From Propionibacteriaceae bacterium (lineage in GTDB: Bacteria > Actinomycetota > Actinomycetes > Propionibacteriales > Propionibacteriaceae): a stretch of 64,000 nucleotides of DNA. The translations under genes and the position numbers were made by a program. Positions 16,629 to 23,512 of the stretch are shown piece after piece. A model generated the notes under the pieces. The model was given only the letters and a program-made list of their open reading frames with translations. It did not search any database and was not told where the DNA came from. How positions within the stretch are numbered: the first letter of the stretch is position 1; every line of letters begins with the position of its first letter. Where the stretch lies: positions 186,001-250,000 of the forward strand of contig JAFKJK010000007.1 of assembly GCA_017306015.1 (NCBI GenBank). Reading direction: 5' to 3'.

Positions 16629-17841
16629 GGCGCTGCGTGACGCGCTGCTGAAGCGCACCCAGGAGTTCGTGACCTCGCAGAGGACTTCGCCGACCTTGTC
16701 GATCGATGCGTGGGACCTGCTGGCACGGAACGCGGCGCGAGCGCTCGACCTCGTGGACGGTCCGACCGAACTCAGGCCCATCCTGGAACAGCTTGCGACA
16801 GCGGACGGACCCAGAGATGGCGAATCGCCCCTTACTGGCGTCGCGCTCACCTTGGGAGTTCTCGCCGACATTCTCGACTCGCATCAAGACGTGGTGAGGG
16901 CGGCGAGCCTGATGGACCGCTCGCAACTGCGCGCCAGCATTCTGGCCAGCCTCCATGCCGCGGCCGAAGCCAGCTTCGTCCACGCTGCCCCGTCGCGGCA
17001 GCACCTGGCCGCCGCGCTCCTGCTACGCGATCTCGCCGATGGCACAGAAGCCGGATCGCACGTACCGCCGCGACCACTCGAAAGCCCATTGTCCTCACTG
17101 AGTGTCAAGCCAGAGCCCGGAAGCCTTCACGAGGCGGTCTCTTGGTGGGCCGGCGTTGCGATGGAGTCGCTGAGCAGCCCGACGCGCGCGACGAAGTACT
17201 GCTTTCAGAGGACCGCAGCCAACATCGCTGGAGTGTGTTGGACTGCAAGTAGGGAGATCAGCTTGGAGGCGCCAGACGACATCGCGGCAAGCGCCGTACG
17301 AGACTTGTTCTCAAGAGCATTCCGGTCATGGCAACGCGCCGCCGACTGGCCGCCAGAGTTGCGGCTCGATGGTCGTTCCCCGGAGCTACGCCACGCCGCT
17401 CAAGACCTGGATGCGGCGATCTCGGTGCGGATGGGAGCCTCGCGCTCGACACGCTCGATTGGAGAGATGAACGCGGCGCTGCTCCTAGCGGCTGACGTTG
17501 CGTCCGTTCACGAGGTCGCATTGCGTCGGCGGGTCACCACCGGAGGTGTCTGGATCATCGCCGAGGCACTCGGGCCCGGCTACCTGACGCGACACCCCGG
17601 CGTCCACCGCAGCGATTGGTTGCCTGACCCCGGAAGCCCCTTGGCGACGAAGCTGCTGGAGACAGTCCGAGAAGCCAACCTCAATCTGCGACGCGCTGTG
17701 ATGATGACGCAGCCACTTCGTCGCGATGGCGCAGCCAGTCGCGCTGGTCAACCTGGCGTCTGGGAACACATCACGTGCGCGGATCTCCCCCGAGAAGGCG
17801 TGGTGACCTCGCCCGTGCGTGCTCGAGCCGTCGAGCGATAG
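16615..17841 (+). CDS. Hypothetical helical protein
   Basis: This 408-residue soluble protein is almost entirely alpha-helical by composition (repeated blocks such as ALRDALLKRTQEFV and LRASILASLHAAAEASFV). It resembles a repeat scaffold rather than an enzyme. No nucleotide-binding motif, zinc site or signal peptide is visible. It overlaps the preceding gene by 14 bases and is the last gene of the operon behind box copy C. Function unknown. Confidence 0.6.
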   Translation: MAGVEALRDALLKRTQEFVTSQRTSPTLSIDAWDLLARNAARALDLVDGPTELRPILEQLATADGPRDGESPLTGVALTLGVLADILDSHQDVVRAASLMDRSQLRASILASLHAAAEASFVHAAPSRQHLAAALLLRDLADGTEAGSHVPPRPLESPLSSLSVKPEPGSLHEAVSWWAGVAMESLSSPTRATKYCFQRTAANIAGVCWTASREISLEAPDDIAASAVRDLFSRAFRSWQRAADWPPELRLDGRSPELRHAAQDLDAAISVRMGASRSTRSIGEMNAALLLAADVASVHEVALRRRVTTGGVWIIAEALGPGYLTRHPGVHRSDWLPDPGSPLATKLLETVREANLNLRRAVMMTQPLRRDGAASRAGQPGVWEHITCADLPREGVVTSPVRARAVER

Positions 17842-17888
17842 ACATCCTCCCCGGGGCATGTCCACTCGGTCTGTCCTCCTCAAGACCA

Positions 17889-18500
17889 TCACTTGAGGCG
17901 GGTGGAGACCTCGCTCATCAGCGTGCTGGGGTCGAGCCACATGGAGGGGTATTCGCCGTACCAGCGTTGGACACCGGCGGCGTCGATGAGGACGAAGCTG
18001 TGGCCGGGGAGGTTGGCGTGCATGCCTTTGCCGAGGGTGCCGTAGGCCTTGGAGACGGTGCCGTCGTCGAGGAGGAATGGGGTGGTGACGCCGTAGCGGG
18101 TCATATCGGCGGTGATGTCGGCCTTGGTGTTCATGACGATGGGCAGGACGGTGATGCCGAGGGCGTCGAAGTCGGCTCGTCGTTTCTCGATTTCGGCCAT
18201 CTGCATGATGCAAGCGCCGCAGCCGGCGCCTTCGTTGAAGTAGATCAGGACCGGCTTGCCTCGGAGCCTGGACAGGGTGACGGTGGTGTCGGCGGTGGTG
18301 GGAAGGGTGAAGTCGGGGGCGGTGTTGCTGGTGGTCGCTGAGGTGGTTTGTGAGGTGAGCAGCATGCCGACGATCACGGCGACTGCAGCAAGGGCGGCGG
18401 TCCAGCTGAGCCAGCGCTTCCAGCGGCTGCGGCGCTTGTCGGCTGCTGCAGCTGCTTTCTGGCGGGCGTGGAGTTCTTGGCGGGTGGCAGTGTTGGTCAT
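17889..18500 (-). CDS. Membrane-anchored thioredoxin-like protein (TlpA/peroxiredoxin family)
   Basis: 203 residues. A basic N-terminus and one membrane anchor (WTAALAAVAVIVGMLL, residues 33-48) are followed by an extracytoplasmic thioredoxin fold with APDFTLPT, the active site GCGACIMQ (CxxC near residue 93) and the PGHSFVLID strand. It would reduce or oxidise thiols on the outer face of the membrane. It is the last gene of a leftward group in which CcdA (19 bases upstream) is the natural electron donor across the membrane. The copper oxidase and copper ATPase nearby suggest protection of extracytoplasmic thiols from metals, which is inference. Confidence 0.85.
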   Translation of the reverse strand: MTNTATRQELHARQKAAAAADKRRSRWKRWLSWTAALAAVAVIVGMLLTSQTTSATTSNTAPDFTLPTTADTTVTLSRLRGKPVLIYFNEGAGCGACIMQMAEIEKRRADFDALGITVLPIVMNTKADITADMTRYGVTTPFLLDDGTVSKAYGTLGKGMHANLPGHSFVLIDAAGVQRWYGEYPSMWLDPSTLMSEVSTRLK

Positions 18501-18518
18501 CGCTCTTCTCTCGTTGTC

Positions 18519-19457
18519 TTAGTGGCAGGGGGCGGACGGCTCGGGCGTCTGGGCTGCGGGTTCGTCTTCTGCTGAGGAAGGTGCACGGCGGACCGGGTGG
18601 TGGCTGCGGCGTCCGACGAGGGTCCCCCAGATGAAGATGCCGGCAACGGCGAGGAGCCCGATGCCCAGGACGGGTTCGGGGACGGGCTTGAGCCACCCTT
18701 CGAGGGAGGCGAACCATCCAGCGAGAGCGCGCCCGGTAGCAACCTGGATTTCTGGTCCGCTGGTCATCTGGCCGGTGTTAGCGAGGTAGATGATGAAGCC
18801 GCCCATGATGGCGAACCCGGCGGAGACGAGCAGGTTGACGGTGTTGGTCGCCAGCGTCCAGGCACCGATGCGGAGGCGGACGGGCTTGGCGACCAGGGGC
18901 TTGTTGCGCAGCCCGGTGGCGTCCCAGATCAGTGCCATGACGAACAGCGGGAAGACCATTCCGAAGACGTAGGCCAGGCCGAGACCGACGCCGCCGATCG
19001 GGTTGCCGGCGAGGGCGGAGAGGGTCATGACGCCGACCAGGACGGGGGCGCAGCAACTGGAGGCGATGCCGCTGAAGACGCCGAGGGCGAAGAAGCTGGC
19101 GCCGTCGCCGCGGCTGGTGTCGGGGGTGCGGAGGAAGTTCGGCAGGCTCCACATCCGCCCAGACAGGGTGAACGCGGCGAGGACGAGCATGAGGATGCCG
19201 CCGGCCCAGTAGAGGACGGCGTGGTACTTGGCGATGGCGGCGGCGATCAGGCTGATCCCGACGGTGATCGGTACCAGGATCGAGGCGAGTCCTGCGGCGA
19301 AGAGGAAGGTGAGGGGGAGGAGTCGCCAGCGCCGGTTCTTGACCGCTCCGGCAAGGTAGCTGGGGGCGAGGAACACGATGCAGCAGGGGGCGAAGAGGGC
19401 GACCCCGCCGGCGAAGAAGGCGGCCAGCACGCCGCCGGTGGTCAGCAGGTCACCCAT
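18519..19457 (-). CDS. CcdA/DsbD-type transmembrane thiol-electron transporter
   Basis: 312 residues with six to seven membrane segments. The redox cysteines lie in two characteristic membrane motifs, FAPCCIVFLAP (near residue 25) and IASSCCAPVLVG (near 140), in the places where CcdA carries its cysteine pair. A hydrophilic tail of about 30 residues follows the last segment. It passes electrons from cytoplasmic thioredoxin to extracytoplasmic thioredoxin-like proteins, here most likely the product of the gene just downstream. Its start overlaps the 3' end of the glutaredoxin-like gene by 8 bases. Confidence 0.85.
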   Translation of the reverse strand: MGDLLTTGGVLAAFFAGGVALFAPCCIVFLAPSYLAGAVKNRRWRLLPLTFLFAAGLASILVPITVGISLIAAAIAKYHAVLYWAGGILMLVLAAFTLSGRMWSLPNFLRTPDTSRGDGASFFALGVFSGIASSCCAPVLVGVMTLSALAGNPIGGVGLGLAYVFGMVFPLFVMALIWDATGLRNKPLVAKPVRLRIGAWTLATNTVNLLVSAGFAIMGGFIIYLANTGQMTSGPEIQVATGRALAGWFASLEGWLKPVPEPVLGIGLLAVAGIFIWGTLVGRRSHHPVRRAPSSAEDEPAAQTPEPSAPCH

Positions 19458-19758
19458 GGTGGGGGGTCTCAGTCCCTGCGGCGCGGCGTTGCAGCAAGGC
19501 TTGGAGCTTGCGCCGGGGCAGCCTGCCGGCGGAGAAGTAGGTGCCGTCGATCAGGACGAGCGGGTTCATCGCAGGTCGGTGGACGCCGAGCAGTGAACGA
19601 CCCTCGATCGAGGTGGCCTCGATCACGGTGAGCTCGATGGCGGCGCCGTCGTCGATGAGCATGCCCAGGTGGCGGTGTGCTTCGTCGCAGAGGTGGCAGC
19701 CGGGTGCAGTGACAAGGGTGACTGCAGTGGTTGTGTGCGTGGGGGCGTCGGTGATCAT
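19450..19758 (-). CDS. Glutaredoxin-like protein
   Basis: About 102 residues from ATG 19758. It has a glutaredoxin/thioredoxin fold with APGCHLCDEAHRHL (CxxC near residues 18-21) and the cis-proline region NPLVLIDGTYFS near 76. No signal peptide is present, so it should act in the cytoplasm, perhaps feeding electrons into CcdA. Its start overlaps the upstream gene as ATGA and its end overlaps ccdA by 8 bases, showing tight coupling. The frame is open further upstream, but only in antisense-like, arginine-rich sequence. Confidence 0.75.
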   Translation of the reverse strand: MITDAPTHTTTAVTLVTAPGCHLCDEAHRHLGMLIDDGAAIELTVIEATSIEGRSLLGVHRPAMNPLVLIDGTYFSAGRLPRRKLQALLQRRAAGTETPHHG

Positions 19759-20030
19759 CGGTGGTCGCTCTCGGCTCGGACGGGTTCCGGGTGGGGTTCG
19801 GGGTCGGGTTGTCGCAGCGGCGGGGGTGCGTCCGCAGCGGTGAAGCGGGGTTGTTGCCAGGTGCCCGGCGGCAGTTGCGTCGCCGCGGGGGCTGGGGGCG
19901 TGTTGGGTTGGCTGCGCTGGGCGGTCATGCCGATGGCGCTGAGCAGCCACCACACGCCGACCCAGATCGCGGCGACGGTGAGCACGCCGAACAGCCAGGG
20001 GACGGCTATGCCGCCGAAACCCATCATCAT
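19755..20030 (-). CDS. Small single-pass membrane protein
   Basis: 91 residues. A Met/Gly-rich start (MMMGFGGIAVPW) precedes one long membrane segment (FGVLTVAAIWVGVWWLLSAI), then a proline-rich cytoplasmic or extracytoplasmic tail. It heads the leftward thiol-redox operon and is translationally coupled to the glutaredoxin-like gene (ATGA). The Met-rich N-terminus resembles the two SHOCT proteins elsewhere in this window, but no SHOCT motif is present. Function unknown. Confidence 0.6.
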   Translation of the reverse strand: MMMGFGGIAVPWLFGVLTVAAIWVGVWWLLSAIGMTAQRSQPNTPPAPAATQLPPGTWQQPRFTAADAPPPLRQPDPEPHPEPVRAESDHR

Positions 20031-20090
20031 CGTGGACCTCCTGGAGTCGCCATGGCTCCAGCCAACGCCGGCCGTCCGGGTGAAACCCCG

Positions 20091-20112
20091 AAGTCACGAT
20101 GAAGAAACGATG
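20091..20112 (-). promoter_or_regulatory. Tandem 11-bp repeat, candidate response-regulator site 1
   Basis: On the minus strand two 11-base units in direct tandem both begin CATCGT (CATCGTTTCTT then CATCGTGACTT). An 11-bp tandem is the usual layout of OmpR/PhoB-family sites. It lies between the divergent thiol-redox and two-component operons and could serve both. Confidence 0.4.
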
Positions 20113-20166
20113 TAGATGGCCGAGGCGAATGGGGTGAGGTCAGGCCTCGGCGGCATGATTGCCGAC

Positions 20167-20874
20167 ATGAGCGAAGCCCCGAGCCCGGCGCCGGCCCACG
20201 TGCTGGTGGTCGACGACGAGACGGTGCTGGCCGGCATGGTGGCGAATTACCTGCAACGGGCCGGGTTCCGCACCAGCGTCGCCCACGACGGGGTCCGGGC
20301 GGTCGAGCTGGCGTTGTCCGAGAGCCCCGATGTGGTGGTGCTCGACCTTGGCCTGCCGGGCAAGGACGGGCTCGAGGTGTGCCGGGAGATCCGCAGGCAT
20401 TCCGACTGCTACATCCTGATGTTGACCGCCCGCAACGAGGAGATCGACAAGCTGATCGGCCTGTCGACCGGCGCCGACGACTACATGACCAAACCGTTCA
20501 GCGCCCGCGAGCTGGTCGCCCGCGTCCAGGTGCTGCTTCGCCGCCCGCGCGCCGGCCGGGTGGTGGAGGAGCCGCCCCGACAGCTCGGCGCGCTGCGGCT
20601 GGACCCGGTTGGCCGCCGGGTGCTGGTCCACGACACCGAGGTGGAGCTGACCCGCACCGAGTTCGACCTGCTCGAGGTCCTGTCGGCCCGGCCGAAGGCG
20701 GCGTTCACCCGTCGTCAGCTGGTGGACGCGGTGTGGGGGCCGGACTGGGTGGGTGACGAGCACCTGGTCGACGTCCATATCGGCCACCTTCGACGCAAGC
20801 TCGCCGTGGTCGCCGACCTGCCGTTCGTGGAAACGATGCGGGGTGTCGGGTACCGGATGGGGCCGGGACGGTGA
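20167..20874 (+). CDS. OmpR/PhoB-family response regulator
   Basis: About 235 residues. The receiver domain has DDE near residue 18, the phosphorylation site in VVVLDLGLPGKDG (Asp near 60) and TKPFSARELVARV around the conserved Lys near 109. A winged-helix output domain follows, with LTRTEFDLLEVL and the GVGYRMGPG end. The ATG at 20167 (MSEAPS) best fits the family's N-terminus; an earlier in-frame ATG at 20116 would abut the tandem repeat. Its 3' end overlaps the kinase gene as GTGA. Position next to the multicopper oxidase suggests a copper- or envelope-responsive role (inference). Confidence 0.85.
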   Translation: MSEAPSPAPAHVLVVDDETVLAGMVANYLQRAGFRTSVAHDGVRAVELALSESPDVVVLDLGLPGKDGLEVCREIRRHSDCYILMLTARNEEIDKLIGLSTGADDYMTKPFSARELVARVQVLLRRPRAGRVVEEPPRQLGALRLDPVGRRVLVHDTEVELTRTEFDLLEVLSARPKAAFTRRQLVDAVWGPDWVGDEHLVDVHIGHLRRKLAVVADLPFVETMRGVGYRMGPGR

Positions 20875-22004
20875 GCACGCCCTCGCGTCCGGGCAGCCTG
20901 ACCACCAGGCTGCTGGTCTCGCAGGTGGCGGTCTCGGTGGCGATGGCGTTGACGATGATCGTGGTGGCGGCGATCGCGGGGCCGCCGCTGTTCGAGGCGC
21001 ACATGCGCGAGGCCGGCCGCGACAGCCCCGACGTGCTGGCCCACTCCGAGGAGGCGTTCAACACCGCCGGGACGCTGGCCCTGCTGATCGGGCTGTTGAT
21101 CGCCGCGACCGGGGCGATCATCGTCAGCGCCCTGATCAGCCGCCGGCTCCGCCGCTCCCTCGATGACCTGGGCCACGCCGCCGCACGCATCTCCCACGGT
21201 GACTACGCCCAAAGGGTGGAGGACGCCGACTCCCGCGAGCTGGCGAGCCTGGCCGACAGCTTCAACACGATGGCGTCCCAGCTCGACTCGATCGAAGCCA
21301 GCCGGCGTCGCCTGCTCACCGACCTGGCCCACGAGATCCGCACGCCCCTGGCCAGCATGGAGATCTGCGTGGAGAGCCTCGAGGACGGCGCCATCGAACC
21401 CGGCCCACAGGCCTGGCAGATTCTGACCAGCCAGATCGAACGGATCTCCCGCCTGGCCGACGACCTGGGCCAGGTGTCCGCCGCAGAGGAGGGCAGGCTC
21501 AACCTCACCCTGGAGGACACCGACCCCAACCAGCTCGCCCGTGAAGCCGTCATGGCCGCCGAAGAGGGCTTCGGCCGCAAGGGCGTCGCCCTGTCCGTCG
21601 ACCCGGCCGCCACCGCCCTGATGGTGCGCGTGGACCCCGGCCGGATCAGCCAGGTGCTGGGAAACCTGCTGTCCAACGCCCTCCGCCACACCCCCGAAGG
21701 TGGCCGGGTCACTGTCCGGGTGGTCGCCGAGGAGGCGGCGGTGAACATCGAGGTGAGCGACACCGGCGACGGGATCGCTGCCGAGCACCTACCACACCTG
21801 TTCGAGCGCTTCTACCGAGCCGACACCGCCCGTGACCGCGACAGCGGCGGCACCGGCGTCGGACTCGCGATCAGCCGCGCCATCGCCGTGGCCCACCGCG
21901 GCCAGCTCACCGCCGCCAGCGAAGGATCCGGCAAGGGCTCGACCTTCAGCCTCCGCCTGCCCGAATCGGCGGAACCTTCATCGAAACAACATCGAACCGG
22001 CTAG
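20871..22004 (+). CDS. Membrane sensor histidine kinase
   Basis: 377 residues. Two membrane segments (about 20-38 and 63-85) enclose a short external loop of roughly 25 residues. A HAMP linker, the H-box DLAHEIRTPLASM (His near 153), the N-box NLLSNALRHTPEGG (near 265) and G-boxes DTGDGIA and GGTGVGLAIS follow. The tiny external loop makes sensing of a large ligand unlikely. The kinase would phosphorylate the response regulator encoded immediately upstream, whose stop it overlaps. Confidence 0.87.
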   Translation: MSTPSRPGSLTTRLLVSQVAVSVAMALTMIVVAAIAGPPLFEAHMREAGRDSPDVLAHSEEAFNTAGTLALLIGLLIAATGAIIVSALISRRLRRSLDDLGHAAARISHGDYAQRVEDADSRELASLADSFNTMASQLDSIEASRRRLLTDLAHEIRTPLASMEICVESLEDGAIEPGPQAWQILTSQIERISRLADDLGQVSAAEEGRLNLTLEDTDPNQLAREAVMAAEEGFGRKGVALSVDPAATALMVRVDPGRISQVLGNLLSNALRHTPEGGRVTVRVVAEEAAVNIEVSDTGDGIAAEHLPHLFERFYRADTARDRDSGGTGVGLAISRAIAVAHRGQLTAASEGSGKGSTFSLRLPESAEPSSKQHRTG

Positions 22005-22005
22005 G
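21973..22005 (+). promoter_or_regulatory. Tandem 11-bp repeat, candidate response-regulator site 2
   Basis: Three successive 11-base units (AACCTTCATCG, AAACAACATCG, AACCGGCTAGG) overlap the end of the kinase gene and lie 55 bases upstream of the multicopper oxidase. The CTTCATCG core is shared with site 1, and CTTCAnnGAAAC is shared with site 3. Confidence 0.45.
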
Positions 22006-22060
22006 AACCGGCCGGGGGCGCCGCACACTCTGGGATCACGACGATCCGAAAGGCCTCACC

Positions 22061-23512
22061 GTGCCACGAAGTCTCAGCAGACGCGACCTGATGACCGGAA
22101 GCCTCGGCTTGGGAGCTGCCGCCCTCCTCGGCGGTTGCACCGCAGGCTCGCCGACCACGCCGGTGCGCATCCCCCCGACACCGACCCTCAGCACGCCGGC
22201 CGTCCGCGCCATCCTCCGGCCCGGGATCTCCCAGGTCGACCTGGGCGGGATCACCGCCAACACCTGGTGCTACGACGGACAAGTCCCCGGCAAGCTCCTG
22301 CACGCGAAGGCCGGCGACGTGGTGCAGGTGCAGGTCCGCAACCAGCTGCCGGTCGAGACCAGCGTCCACTGGCACGGGATCCGGCTGCACAACACCGCCG
22401 ACGGTGTACCCGGCATCACCCAGGATCCGATCGCCGCCGGGGCTGAGTACACCTACACGTTCCAGGCTCCCGACCCCGGCACCTACTTCTTCCACCCGCA
22501 CAGCGGCGTCCAGATCGACCGGGGCCTGTACGCGCCCTTGATCGTCGACGACCCCGCAGAGCCCGGCGGCTACGACCACGAGTGGGTGCTGGTCCTCGAC
22601 GACTGGACCGACGGCGTCGGCAGGAGCCCCGACGACATCCTGGCCGCGTTCAAGGCCGAGCACGGCACCATCAGCCAGGGTATGAACCACAACATGTCCG
22701 GCATGGGCGGCATGGGCCGCTCGCCGCTGGGGGACGTCGGCGACATCACCTACCCCTACTACCTGATCAACGGACGCATCCCGGCGGCGCCACAGACCCT
22801 CACCGCCAAACCGGGCCAACGGGTCCGGCTCCGGATCATCAACGCCGCGGCCGACACCCTGTTCCGCATCGCCCTGGGCGGCCACACCCTGACCGTCACC
22901 CACACCGACGGCTACCCCGTCCAGCCGCAACAAACCAGGGCGCTCTACCTCGCGCAGGGCGAGCGGGCCGACCTACTCGTCACTCTCGCCGACGGGGTGT
23001 TCCCGCTTGTTGCCTGCGCCGAGGGAAAGCAGGGCCAAGGCATCATCCTGATCCGCACCGGCGGCGGGGCCACCCCGTCGGCGACCGTTCGTCCGGGGGA
23101 GCTCGACACCGATCCGCTGCTGCTGGCCGCACTGATGCCGACCGAGGCCGCGCGGCTGCCCCAGCGCGAACCCGACCAGGTCGAGCAGGTCACCCTGAAC
23201 GGCCAGATGAAGCCCTACGCCTGGGGAATGAACGGCACCACGTTCGGCTCCGACACCCCGATCACGACCGCCGCCGGACGCCGGGTCCGCCTCCAGATGA
23301 CGAACATGACGATGATGGCCCACCCGATGCATATTCACGGCCACACCTGGTCACTGCCCGGCAACGGCGGCCTGCGCAAGGACACCGTGCTCGTGCTGCC
23401 CATGCAGACCATCACCGCCGACCTCGAAGCGGACAATCCCGGGCGGTGGGCCTACCACTGCCACAACATCTACCACGCCGAGATCGGCATGATGACGACC
23501 CTGCAGTACTAG
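22061..23512 (+). CDS. Multicopper oxidase, Tat-exported lipoprotein
   Basis: 483 residues. The N-terminus has a twin-arginine signal (SRRDLMTG) followed by a lipobox (LLGGC), so the enzyme should be exported folded and lipid-anchored. All copper ligand motifs are present: HWHG (near 105), HPHSG (near 146), HPMHIHGH (near 425) and HCHNIYHAEIGMM (near 467). A Met-rich loop, NHNMSGMGGMG near 210, resembles the cuprous-ion site of CueO-type oxidases. It probably oxidises Cu(I) outside the membrane. It starts at GTG behind candidate regulator site 2. Its stop shares the bases CTAG with the stop of the convergent copper ATPase. Confidence 0.92.
   Translation: MPRSLSRRDLMTGSLGLGAAALLGGCTAGSPTTPVRIPPTPTLSTPAVRAILRPGISQVDLGGITANTWCYDGQVPGKLLHAKAGDVVQVQVRNQLPVETSVHWHGIRLHNTADGVPGITQDPIAAGAEYTYTFQAPDPGTYFFHPHSGVQIDRGLYAPLIVDDPAEPGGYDHEWVLVLDDWTDGVGRSPDDILAAFKAEHGTISQGMNHNMSGMGGMGRSPLGDVGDITYPYYLINGRIPAAPQTLTAKPGQRVRLRIINAAADTLFRIALGGHTLTVTHTDGYPVQPQQTRALYLAQGERADLLVTLADGVFPLVACAEGKQGQGIILIRTGGGATPSATVRPGELDTDPLLLAALMPTEAARLPQREPDQVEQVTLNGQMKPYAWGMNGTTFGSDTPITTAAGRRVRLQMTNMTMMAHPMHIHGHTWSLPGNGGLRKDTVLVLPMQTITADLEADNPGRWAYHCHNIYHAEIGMMTTLQY

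Noticed and set aside
18597..19631. 344-residue frame on the plus strand
   Set aside because: Antisense of ccdA and the glutaredoxin-like gene, with an extreme Glu/Gly/Asp composition not seen in real proteins of this window.
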